Below, piece after piece: positions 1 to 5,825 of a stretch of DNA of 13,440 nt. The notes under the pieces are model-generated. The model had not been told where the DNA came from and made no database searches. It saw nothing but the letters and a program-made list of their open reading frames with translations. The translations under genes were made by a program, and so were the position numbers. Each line of letters starts with the position of its first letter. Position 1 is the stretch's first letter. Source of the DNA: JAWLGW01 sp964569055 (GTDB lineage Bacteria; Planctomycetota; J058); the NCBI GenBank assembly GCA_964569055.1, contig CAZMSZ010000196.1, forward strand, positions 1 to 13,440, given 5' to 3'.

Positions 1-59
1 CGTCGCACGTGCGACAAGCAGTCGCCGGCCGCACCCGAGGCCCCGTCGCACGTGCGACG
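1..59. promoter_or_regulatory. Twin 14-bp perfect palindromes (putative operator pair)
   Basis: The palindrome GTCGCACGTGCGAC occurs at 2-15 and again at 45-58. The second copy extends to a 16-bp perfect palindrome, CGTCGCACGTGCGACG, at 44-59. The centres are 43 bp apart, close to four helical turns, so dimers bound at both sites would lie on the same face of the DNA. The pair is about 210 bp upstream of the FlgM-like gene at 270, and the window begins inside or next to the first copy, so further copies may lie to the left. No other copy was seen in the window. A binding-site role is inferred; a short dispersed genomic repeat is the alternative. Confidence 0.55.
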
Positions 60-109
60 TCCGGCGCCGCCCTCCCGGGACCTTGAACCGCACCAGGTTA
101 CGCCGGGGC

Positions 110-138
110 TCAAGGGGCCCAGGCCGCGCCGCCGATAG
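110..138 (+). promoter_or_regulatory. Weak sigma28-like promoter candidate
   Basis: GCCGATAG at 131-138 matches seven of eight bases of the enterobacterial sigma28 (FliA) -10 element GCCGATAA. The best upstream partner is TCAAGGGG at 110-117, a poor -35 element, 13 bp away instead of the usual 11. It lies 132 bp upstream of a FlgM-like gene, a class of gene often under sigma28 control. The match could easily be chance in DNA this rich in GC. Confidence 0.22.
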
Positions 139-269
139 GGGGCCAGAAGGGTGAGCGCCAGTCGCCAGGCGTCACCGCTCGAGCCCCGCACGAGGCGGGG
201 TGGGTGGGACCGAGAGGGCGGCCGGCACTCCTGCCGCGGGGGCAGGAGCAGCGCAGAGAGGAAGTCCAC

Positions 270-554
270 ATGAACAGCTTCGAGAATGGCTACCGGTCGT
301 CTTCCGAGAGCGGCGTCTTCCTGCTCGATCCCGAGGATCGGGCGCTCCTGCGGGCCTGCGCGGACGCGTGCAGCCGCGAGGAGGAGGAGGCCGAGGCCCA
401 CCGCCGCTTCCTCAAGATCGCGCGCGAGCTCCCGGCCGTCCGCCTCGAGAAGGTGATGCAGATCCGCCGCATGATCGCCAACGGTGACTACGTGACCGAG
501 GAGAAGCTCCAGGCCACCGTCGACCGCCTGCTCCAGGCGCTGTCGCCGCGGTAG
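270..554 (+). CDS. FlgM-like anti-sigma factor, small protein (94 aa)
   Basis: This encodes a 94-residue acidic protein. Its C-terminal part (57-91) has the layout of the FlgM anti-sigma-28 core: a basic helix with VRLEKV...IRRMIA, then NGDY, then a second helix with EEKL...VDRLLQAL. FlgM binds and silences the flagellar sigma factor FliA. The N-terminal half, with a run of Glu at 37-41, is not recognisable. The ATG at 270 is chosen because a purine-rich ribosome site (GAGAGGAAG, 255-263) sits just ahead of it; an in-frame ATG at 204 would add 22 unlikely residues. It is convergent with recN. The second FlgM-like protein in the window (2766-3014) aligns with its core without gaps at 15 of 35 positions. 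The partner is inferred; no sigma factor or flagellar gene is present. Confidence 0.72.
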   Translation: MNSFENGYRSSSESGVFLLDPEDRALLRACADACSREEEEAEAHRRFLKIARELPAVRLEKVMQIRRMIANGDYVTEEKLQATVDRLLQALSPR

Positions 555-596
555 TCGACCGACCTCCACCCCGCCCGCCAGCACGAGCGGGTGACG

Positions 597-673
597 AGCG
601 AGCGTCGCGAAGGCGCAGGCGGGTCCGGCGCGTCCTAGAGGAGGGCTGCCGCCGCCGAGCGCCTTCGCTCGCT
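597..673. terminator. Inverted repeat between convergent genes, possible bidirectional terminator
   Basis: GCGCCTTCGCTCGCT at 659-673 is complementary to AGCGAGCG (597-604) plus GAAGGCGC (609-616), with a small bulge in the left arm and a loop of about 42 nt. It lies between the stop codons of the FlgM-like gene and recN, which converge. There is no T-tract on either strand, so a terminator role is uncertain. Confidence 0.35.
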
Positions 674-712
674 TGGTTCCGACGGGAGTCGCGGCCTTGG
701 GCGCCATGGCGC

Positions 713-2512
713 TCAGGCGACCCGCGCCCGCTTCTTGCCCCGCGCGGGTCGATCGCCGCGCGCCGCCGCGCGCTTCGCGCGGGTCCGCGGGCGGCCAGGC
801 GACTCCGACAGCAGCTCGCGAGCCTGCTCCAGCGCGGCGGCCGTGATCGGCTCGCCGCGGATCATGAGCGCGAGCTCCTGCAGGCGAGCCTCGCCGACCA
901 GGGGCTCGGCGCGGGTCCGCTCGCCCTCGCGCACGATCCTGAGGTGGTGCGCGGCGCGGGCCGCGACCGGGGCGAGGTGGGTCACCGCCAGCACCTGCCG
1001 CCCCTCGGCCAGGTCCGCCAGGCAGGTCCCCACGGCGGCCCCCAGCCGCGCGCCCACGTTCTGGTCGACCTCGTCGAACAACAGCACGGCGCGGCCGGCG
1101 GAGACGCGCGCACCGAGCGCCAGGGCCAGGCGCGAGAGCTCACCACCGGAGGCCTGCTCGAGCGGGGCCGGGGCGGCCCCGCCCGCCGCGAAGCGGAACG
1201 CGACCTCGTCGCACCCGTCGGGCCCGGGGAGCGCGTCGGCCGCGGGCAGCGCCTCGGTGACGGCGACCACGAAGCTCGCGCCCGCCAGCCCGAGCGGCGG
1301 GAGCGCCGCAGCCACGGCCGCCGCGAGCTCCTCCGCCGCCCGGCGGCGTCCGGCCAAGAGGGCCTGCGCCGCGGCCAGCAGGGCCTTGCGCTCCGCTCGC
1401 AGGCGCCGCTCGGCGACCGCGCGGCGCTCGGCCAGGGCTGCGGGGTCGCCCTCGGCCTCGAGCTCCTCGAGCCGCGCCGCCAGGGTCTCGGGGGTGGTGC
1501 GCAGGCGCCGGGCCAGGGCGCGATAGGCCTGCACCCGCGCGCGCGCCTCCTCGAGCGCGCCGTCCGCGCCGGCCGCGTCCTCGTGGGCGCCGCGCACGTG
1601 ACGCGCGGCCTCGTCGACGAGGGCCGCCGCGTCGGCCAGCGCGGCGCTGGCCTCCGCCAGCTCGGGCCAGCGCGGCGTGACCCGCTCGAGCTCGCGCGCG
1701 GCCGCATACAAGCCGTCGAGCAGCGCCTCCCGCCCGCCGCGGACGTCGTCGCCGTCGAGGCGCGCGCACAGCGCGGCCACCGTGGCCCGCTCGCGCTCGC
1801 GCTCCTCGAGCCGCTCGAGCTCGGCGCAGCGGGCCGCGTACTCCCCCGGCTCGGGCGCGAGCTCGCGCAGGGCCTCGCGCTCGGAGCGCCCCTCGGCCCA
1901 GCCGGCGCGGGCGCGCTCCTCGAGCGCGCCGAGGCGCGCCACCTCCTCGCTCAGGGCCAACGCCGCCGCCCGCCGGAGCCGGTAGCTCGCGAGCGCCGCC
2001 CCCTGCCCGGCGCAGCCGTCGAGCACCTCCCGTTGGCGTCCGGGCTCCACCAGACCCGCCGCCGCCCCTTGGCCGAACGCCTCGACCAAGGCCTGCCCCA
2101 CGCGGCGCAGCTCCTGCGCGCTCACCGGACGCCCGTCGATCGCGCAGCGGCCCTTCCCGTCGCGCCCCATCGCGCGCGCCAGCCGCAGCTCGCCCGAGCC
2201 CTCCCCGGCCGGCAACCCGAGCGCGACGCGGGTCGCGGGCCCGACCGCGAACGTCAGCTCGGCCGCGCACGTCTCCGCCCCGGGCCGGACCCAGCGCGCG
2301 GCCGCGGCCCGGCCGCCGGGGCCCTCCCCGCAGGCGAAGCGCACGGCCTGCAGCAGGAGGCTCTTGCCCTCGCCCGAGCCGCCCGAGATCACGTTCAGCC
2401 CGGGGCCGAGCTCGAGCTCGGCCGCTTCGAACAACACGAAGTTCGTGAGGGTGAGCCGCGTGAGCAGGGCGGCGGGAGCCGCGGGCGACGGCACGGACGG
2501 CACGGACGGCAT
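713..2512 (-). CDS. recN: DNA repair ATPase RecN (SMC-like)
   Basis: RecN is a cytoplasmic SMC-type ATPase that acts at DNA double-strand breaks and is usually damage-inducible. The 599-residue protein has the family order: an N-terminal LTNFVLFE strand, Walker A GGSGEGKS (44-51), a long Ala/Arg/Glu-rich coiled coil (about 180-400), the ABC signature SGGELSR (455-461), Walker B AVLLFDEVD (475-483), H-loop VTHLAPVAA (510-518), and the closing MIRGEPIT...ARELL block. Several usually constant positions differ: GETGAGKS is GGSGEGKS, and the IHGQHEH segment reads AFGQGAA (145-151). The C-terminus carries a basic Arg/Lys/Ala tail (572-599), making it longer than the usual 550 or so residues. The ATG at 2512 is preferred over one at 2563 because GAGGA stands 8 nt ahead of it. 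No LexA-type box was recognised upstream. Confidence 0.92.
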   Translation of the reverse strand: MPSVPSVPSPAAPAALLTRLTLTNFVLFEAAELELGPGLNVISGGSGEGKSLLLQAVRFACGEGPGGRAAAARWVRPGAETCAAELTFAVGPATRVALGLPAGEGSGELRLARAMGRDGKGRCAIDGRPVSAQELRRVGQALVEAFGQGAAAGLVEPGRQREVLDGCAGQGAALASYRLRRAAALALSEEVARLGALEERARAGWAEGRSEREALRELAPEPGEYAARCAELERLEERERERATVAALCARLDGDDVRGGREALLDGLYAAARELERVTPRWPELAEASAALADAAALVDEAARHVRGAHEDAAGADGALEEARARVQAYRALARRLRTTPETLAARLEELEAEGDPAALAERRAVAERRLRAERKALLAAAQALLAGRRRAAEELAAAVAAALPPLGLAGASFVVAVTEALPAADALPGPDGCDEVAFRFAAGGAAPAPLEQASGGELSRLALALGARVSAGRAVLLFDEVDQNVGARLGAAVGTCLADLAEGRQVLAVTHLAPVAARAAHHLRIVREGERTRAEPLVGEARLQELALMIRGEPITAAALEQARELLSESPGRPRTRAKRAAARGDRPARGKKRARVA

Positions 2513-2567
2513 GGCGAGAGTCCTCGAACGAGACGGCGTGGCAGGTGCCAGCCAGGACCGCACCGAA

Positions 2568-2629
2568 CTGGGGCGAGCGACACGTCGTCGGCGGTGAAGA
2601 GAACGCCACGAACGCGCCGCTCGCCCCAG
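2568..2629. other. 12-bp perfect inverted repeat upstream of recN
   Basis: CTGGGGCGAGCG (2568-2579) and CGCTCGCCCCAG (2618-2629) are exact complements separated by 38 nt. They sit 56-117 bp upstream of the recN start, in its promoter or leader region. A second, smaller symmetry, TGGCA-GG-TGCCA, lies closer to the gene at 2539-2550. Either could be an operator or leader structure. About one 12-bp inverted repeat of this span would be expected by chance in this much GC-rich DNA, so the evidence is modest. Confidence 0.35.
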
Positions 2630-2669
2630 CCCGGCTCCGACGGGTGCCCCTCTTCGGCGCGCCCGAAGG

Positions 2670-2695
2670 CGGGCAGCCTTGGTTAGGGCTGCCCG
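2670..2695 (-). terminator. 9-bp stem-loop after the second FlgM-like gene
   Basis: CGGGCAGCC (2670-2678) pairs perfectly with GGCTGCCCG (2687-2695) around an 8-nt loop, the only T-containing patch in the area. It lies 71 bp past the stop codon of the minus-strand FlgM-like gene and before recN, so it could end or attenuate that transcript. No T-tract follows on the minus strand, so this is a candidate only. Confidence 0.38.
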
Positions 2696-2765
2696 GACGG
2701 TCGAGACCAGCGGATCACAACGAACAATGGCCCCAGGGAGAGGGCCGGGGTGGACGGGGAGCGCC

Positions 2766-3014
2766 TCAGCGGCGCAGGTCGCTCAGCAGACGGTTCAGGA
2801 CCACGTCCCACTTCTCGGGCGTGTCGAGCTCGCCCCGGGCGATCTCGCGGCGGACCCGCCGCACGAGGTCCCAGCGGACCGGGTCGGTCCGGCCGACCTC
2901 CGCCGCGGGCTGCCCGAACCCGGCCTGGCCCCAGCGCGGGGAGCTCCCGGGCTCGAGGGGGCGAGGCTCTTGGGAGGTGCGGGAGAAGGGGCGGGAACGG
3001 TCGAACGGGGGCAT
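2766..3014 (-). CDS. Second FlgM-like anti-sigma factor, small protein (82 aa)
   Basis: This encodes an 82-residue protein with a disordered-looking Pro/Ser/Arg-rich N-terminus (1-45) and a C-terminal FlgM-type core (46-80: VRWDLVRRVRREIA, RGEL, TPEKW...NRLLSDL). The core matches that of the protein at 270-554 at 15 of 35 positions with no gap, so the two look like paralogues. The ATG at 3014 is chosen because a perfect AAGGAG stands 7 nt ahead; an in-frame ATG at 3044 would add ten residues and put this ribosome site inside the gene. It is co-directional with recN, 253 bp downstream, with a stem-loop between. An anti-sigma role is inferred from the FlgM family; the conserved acidic and aromatic details differ enough that the bound sigma factor may not be FliA. 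Confidence 0.66.
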   Translation of the reverse strand: MPPFDRSRPFSRTSQEPRPLEPGSSPRWGQAGFGQPAAEVGRTDPVRWDLVRRVRREIARGELDTPEKWDVVLNRLLSDLRR

Positions 3015-3090
3015 GGGCTCGCTCCTTGGATCACTGCCGAACACGCCCCGAACCTAACAAAGCCCTACGACATTCCGCCACCCCCTCCTC

Positions 3091-3106
3091 GAACGGTTCC
3101 CGAACC
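3091..3106. other. Overlapping GAAC/GTTC inverted repeats in an intergenic region
   Basis: The stretch reads GAAC-G-GTTC (3091-3099) overlapping GGTTC-CC-GAACC (3095-3106). It lies between the divergent FlgM-like (minus) and STAS (plus) genes. GAAC also occurs at 3003, 3050 and 3175. It could be an operator; it resembles but does not match Gram-positive LexA boxes, where the half-sites are four bases apart. Apart from this and a candidate -10 element at 3287, nothing else was seen in 3015-3302. Confidence 0.22.
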
Positions 3107-3286
3107 TCCGGTCCTGCCTGGACGGGGGGCGGCGCGCCAGCGCCCCTGCCCCGCGCACCCGGCGGGGGGGACCCGAACGGATGGTCAAGGATCACCGGGG
3201 CCCCACCCGAGGCGAGGGCGGCCGCCGCCCGCGCGCGAGTCCCCCCGAGGCTCCCCCGCCAGCGTGCGTCTGGGCGGGCGCGCGAG

Positions 3287-3292
3287 TATGAT
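3287..3292 (+). promoter_or_regulatory. Candidate -10 element TATGAT, nearly leaderless
   Basis: TATGAT at 3287-3292 is identical to the -10 of the stronger promoter at 4967, and the next bases (CGTCGA versus CGGCGA) also nearly match. No good -35 is found; the window at 3264-3269 reads GTGCGT. If real, transcription would begin within a few bases of the ATG at 3303, giving an almost leaderless mRNA. That would fit the absence of a ribosome-binding site there. Confidence 0.33.
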
Positions 3293-3302
3293 CGTCGAGC
3301 CC

Positions 3303-3806
3303 ATGAAGAGGAACAGCGCGCCCTTCGCCGCCGCCCGCTCCGACGAAGCCGTCTACGTGCGCATCCGCGGCCTCGGCAGCATGACCAACGCGCCGACCCT
3401 CGAGGCGTTCACCAGCCAGCAGCTCGAGCAGGGCGCCCGGCACCTCGTGTTCGACTTCGCCGAGTGCAGCGGCGTCGACAGCACGTTCATGGGGCTGCTC
3501 CTCACGCTCAGCAACGAGCTGCGCGAGCGCCACGCGACCGGCGGCGGGGTGGTGCTGATCAACGTCGACGAGCACGCGCGCAAGCAGCTCTCGTCGGTCG
3601 GGGTCGACGCGTTCGTCACGCTCAAGGAGGGCGCGACCCGCCTGCCCGACAAGCTCACGTTGACGACGCTCGAGCTGGTCCCGACCTCCGACCGCGAGCG
3701 GCTCAAGCTCATGCTGAGGGCGCACAAGGAGCTCGTCGCGGCGGATGCGCGCAACAAGGCGAAGTTCGGCGCTTTCCTCGAAGCGATCGTGGCGGAGCTG
3801 GGCTAG
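3303..3806 (+). CDS. STAS-domain protein, anti-anti-sigma-factor-like (167 aa)
   Basis: The protein has a STAS fold of the SpoIIAA/RsbV type at about 16-125. Visible are the strand YVRIRGLGSM, the core strand HLVFDFAEC, and the phosphorylation loop GVDSTFMG (57-64), where Ser60 takes the place of the regulatory serine of DSSGLG. Proteins of this kind bind an anti-sigma kinase when unphosphorylated. A helical extension (about 128-167, with ERLKLMLRAHKELV and NKAKFGAFLEAIV) goes beyond the usual 100-110 residue domain. No kinase, phosphatase or sigma factor is next to it. The start is uncertain: ATG 3303 and ATG 3288 are both in frame and neither has a clear ribosome site. The first is chosen because TATGAT at 3287 may be its promoter. 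The family is clear; the partner is unknown. Confidence 0.85.
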   Translation: MKRNSAPFAAARSDEAVYVRIRGLGSMTNAPTLEAFTSQQLEQGARHLVFDFAECSGVDSTFMGLLLTLSNELRERHATGGGVVLINVDEHARKQLSSVGVDAFVTLKEGATRLPDKLTLTTLELVPTSDRERLKLMLRAHKELVAADARNKAKFGAFLEAIVAELG

Positions 3807-3815
3807 GCTGGTGGG

Positions 3816-3830
3816 CAGCGAGCGTCGCTG
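3816..3830 (+). terminator. Small GC hairpin after the STAS gene
   Basis: CAGCGA and TCGCTG pair around a 3-nt loop, nine bases after the STAS stop codon. There is no T-tract. The sequence AGCGAGCGTCGC here (3817-3828) also occurs at 597-608, again downstream of a stop codon. The terminator role is weakly supported. Confidence 0.25.
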
Positions 3831-3932
3831 GGCGCCGCGCCGTCCACCTCGCGAGCCGTGACCGACACCGAGCCTCCTGCGTCCGCTCCCCACGTCCACG
3901 AGCCGCGGCACGCCCGCGCCGGAGGGACGACC

Positions 3933-4901
3933 ATGCTGGGACCGTTCCGCACGCGGCCGATCTTCAAGGCCAAGCCCTGGGCGGGCGAGCGCCTGGCGGG
4001 CCTCGTCGACGGCGTCCCGCCGGGCACCGGCGAGGTGTGGCTGGTCAGCGACCTCGAGCACGACGCGAGCCCGATCGCGAGCGGACCCTGGGCGGGGCGC
4101 ACCCTGCGCGACCTCGTGCGCGACCACCCGGCCGAGCTGCTCGGCCCGTCCTTCACGGCGTCCGAGGCCCGCTTCCCGCTCCTGGTCAAGGTGCTCGACG
4201 TGGGAGCCCCGCTCTCGCTGCAGCTCCACCCCGACGGCGCGCTGGCGCGCGCGCTCGGCGACGGACCGCACGGGAAGGCGGAGACCTGGCTGGTGCTCGA
4301 GCCGGGCGGGGCGGCGCGGATCGACCTCGGGCTCGCCGCGCCGACGCCGGCCGACGAGGTGGTGCGCCTCGCGCGTGAGGGCGGCCTGGTCGAGCGCCTG
4401 GCGAGCTTCGCCCCCGAGCCGGGCGAGCCGGTCGAGATCCCGCCCGGCACGCTCCACAGCGCGCGCGAGGTGCTGCTCCTCGAGGTGCAAGAGCCGAGCG
4501 ACGTCACGTATCGCGTCCACGACTGGGGCCGCAACGGGCGCGAGCTGCACCTCGAGCAGACCCGCCGCGTGCTCGCCGCCCTCGACCCGCCGCGGCTCCC
4601 GCGCGCGGACGGCGGCTGGGCGCCCGGACGCCGCGCGCTCGCGCAAGTCAGCCCGTTCCGCTTCGACGCCCTCGACCTCGGCGCCGGCGCGCGCCTCACC
4701 CTCACGGGCGGCGCGCCGCAGGTGCTCGTGGTCCTCGAGGGGCGGGTCGCGGTCGCGGCGGCGGGTCACCCCCTGCTCCTCGTCGAGCGGGGCGAGGCGG
4801 CGGTGCTCCCGGCCACGCTCGCCGAGGTCTCGCTCCAGGCCACGACCTGGGTTAGAGCAGGTCTCGCCGCACCGCGTCAGGTCCAGGCCCCCCGCACGTA
4901 G
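3933..4901 (+). CDS. manA: Mannose-6-phosphate isomerase, class I
   Basis: This zinc enzyme interconverts fructose-6-phosphate and mannose-6-phosphate, the entry to GDP-mannose and thus to polysaccharides and glycans. At 322 residues it matches the short bacterial (Bacillus-type) form. Visible features in order are FRTRPIFKAKPW (5-16), GEVWLVSD (33-40), LLVKVLDVGAPLSLQLHPD (83-101), KAETW (115-119), IPPGTLHS (169-176), the EVQEPSDVTYRVHDWGR block (184-200), and a C-terminal cupin-like domain. Predicted metal ligands are Gln97, His99, Glu117 and His175, all present; Arg194 is the likely substrate-binding arginine. The ATG at 3933 is chosen because GGAGGG lies 6 nt ahead; a GTG at 3858 in frame would add 25 non-conserved residues. 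It is about 125 bp downstream of the STAS gene with no clear promoter of its own. Confidence 0.92.
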   Translation: MLGPFRTRPIFKAKPWAGERLAGLVDGVPPGTGEVWLVSDLEHDASPIASGPWAGRTLRDLVRDHPAELLGPSFTASEARFPLLVKVLDVGAPLSLQLHPDGALARALGDGPHGKAETWLVLEPGGAARIDLGLAAPTPADEVVRLAREGGLVERLASFAPEPGEPVEIPPGTLHSAREVLLLEVQEPSDVTYRVHDWGRNGRELHLEQTRRVLAALDPPRLPRADGGWAPGRRALAQVSPFRFDALDLGAGARLTLTGGAPQVLVVLEGRVAVAAAGHPLLLVERGEAAVLPATLAEVSLQATTWVRAGLAAPRQVQAPRT

Positions 4902-4943
4902 GCGACGGCGCCAGGTAACCGCCCCGACCTCTTCGGCTTACGT

Positions 4944-4972
4944 TTGCCCGCTCCGGGCGCGGACGCTATGAT
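4944..4972 (+). promoter_or_regulatory. Sigma70-type promoter for the membrane-protein/selA pair
   Basis: TTGCCC (4944-4949) and TATGAT (4967-4972) are separated by exactly 17 bp. The -10 matches the TATAAT consensus at five of six positions and the -35 begins with TTG. The predicted start of transcription is near 4979, leaving a leader of about 36 nt before the ATG at 5015. The surrounding GC-rich sequence makes this AT-richer pair stand out. Confidence 0.68.
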
Positions 4973-5014
4973 CGGCGACCGCACAACCCGAAAGCCACGA
5001 GGTTCGGACTGCCC

Positions 5015-5806
5015 ATGGCGAAGCGAAGCAGCCGTTCGACGGGAGCCGACGCCGACCTCGACGAGTTCGCGTGGCAGTCTCCGGACAACGCCGACGGGGT
5101 CGCCGAGAAGAAGAAGACCAAGAAGAAGAAGCGCCCGAGCGCCGAGGTCGCCGCGGTCGAGGACTCGACCCGCGCCAAGGCGAAGCGCAAGAGCGACGGC
5201 AAGAGCACCGGCAAGAGCGCCAAGACCACCAGCAGCGCCAAGGCGGCGTCGGCCAAGAGCAGCGGCAAGCGCGCCAGCCGCGAGGCGGAGGTGGACGAGA
5301 ACGCCAGCTCGAGCGTGCGCAAGAAGAAGGGCTCGAGCGCGAGCGGCCGCGCCTCGGGCGAGGGCGACGCGCGCGCCTCGGGGCGGCGGCGCCGTCCGCC
5401 GGCCAAGAAGAAGGGCGTCGACCCGGTCATCGTGATCTCGATCATCACGGCGACCCTGCTGATCTGCGGCGGGATCGTGTACATCAGCAGGAGGGGCGCG
5501 CCGGAGGAGGGCCGCAACGAGGAGAAGCTGTTCGACCAGGCCAAGAAGTTCCACGAGGACGGCATCAAGGCCTTCCGCGAGTGGAACAAGGCCATCGCCG
5601 AGGGCAACGGCGCGCTCGAGCTGCAGAAGCACAAGGAAGCGCACGAGAAGCTGACCAAGGCGCTCGACAAGCTCAACGAGACGCTCGAGCCCTACCGCGA
5701 CCCCAACACCGGCATGCTCGCCGAGGCCTACCAGGGGTACGAGGAGATGTACTCCGAGATCGCCCAGTACCTCGTCGACCTCGAGAAGAGCGGCCGCGTC
5801 CAGTGA
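5015..5806 (+). CDS. Single-pass membrane protein with Lys/Ser/Ala-rich histone-H1-like N-terminus
   Basis: The 263-residue protein is of unrecognised family. Residues 1-30 are acidic and mixed. Residues 31-135 are low-complexity and strongly basic, rich in Lys, Ser, Ala and Arg, with clusters such as EKKKTKKKKR (31-40) and RKKKG (102-106), and resemble histone H1-like tails. One membrane segment follows at about 137-157 (PVIVISIITATLLICGGIVYI). By the positive-inside rule, the basic part is cytoplasmic. The C-terminal 100 residues (165-263) are charged and helical, with possible coiled-coil or TPR-like helices, and would lie outside the inner membrane. The ATG at 5015 has only a distant GAGG. 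A promoter is visible at 4944-4972, and selA starts 19 bp after the stop. The basic tail could bind nucleic acid or another polyanion; this is inference, and the link to selA may be only transcriptional. Confidence 0.82.
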   Translation: MAKRSSRSTGADADLDEFAWQSPDNADGVAEKKKTKKKKRPSAEVAAVEDSTRAKAKRKSDGKSTGKSAKTTSSAKAASAKSSGKRASREAEVDENASSSVRKKKGSSASGRASGEGDARASGRRRRPPAKKKGVDPVIVISIITATLLICGGIVYISRRGAPEEGRNEEKLFDQAKKFHEDGIKAFREWNKAIAEGNGALELQKHKEAHEKLTKALDKLNETLEPYRDPNTGMLAEAYQGYEEMYSEIAQYLVDLEKSGRVQ

Positions 5807-5808
5807 GC

Positions 5809-5823
5809 GCGGCCGGGGGCCGC
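5809..5823 (+). other. Stem-loop abutting the selA start codon
   Basis: GCGGCC (5809-5814) and GGCCGC (5818-5823) pair around a 3-nt G loop, between the stop of the preceding gene and the selA GTG at 5826. It occupies the position where a ribosome-binding site would be expected. It may limit selA translation to coupling with the upstream gene. It may also be a chance product of GC-rich sequence. Confidence 0.33.
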
Positions 5824-5825
5824 CC

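Noticed and set aside
2539..2550. TGGCAC resembling a sigma54 -24 element upstream of recN on the minus strand
   Set aside because: The -12 TTGC/TTGCA element is absent at the required spacing.
2513..2640. LexA (SOS) box upstream of recN
   Set aside because: No Gram-positive type GAAC-N4-GTTC or E. coli-type CTGT-N8-ACAG site was found; only the other inverted repeats described.
944..2686. Plus-strand open frame of 580 residues opposite recN
   Set aside because: Its composition is Arg/Gly/Ala/Leu with no motif, and recN on the other strand has all family motifs.
3192..4769. Minus-strand open frame of 525 residues opposite the STAS and manA genes
   Set aside because: It is Arg/Glu/Ala-rich shadow translation with no recognisable domain; both plus-strand genes are well supported.
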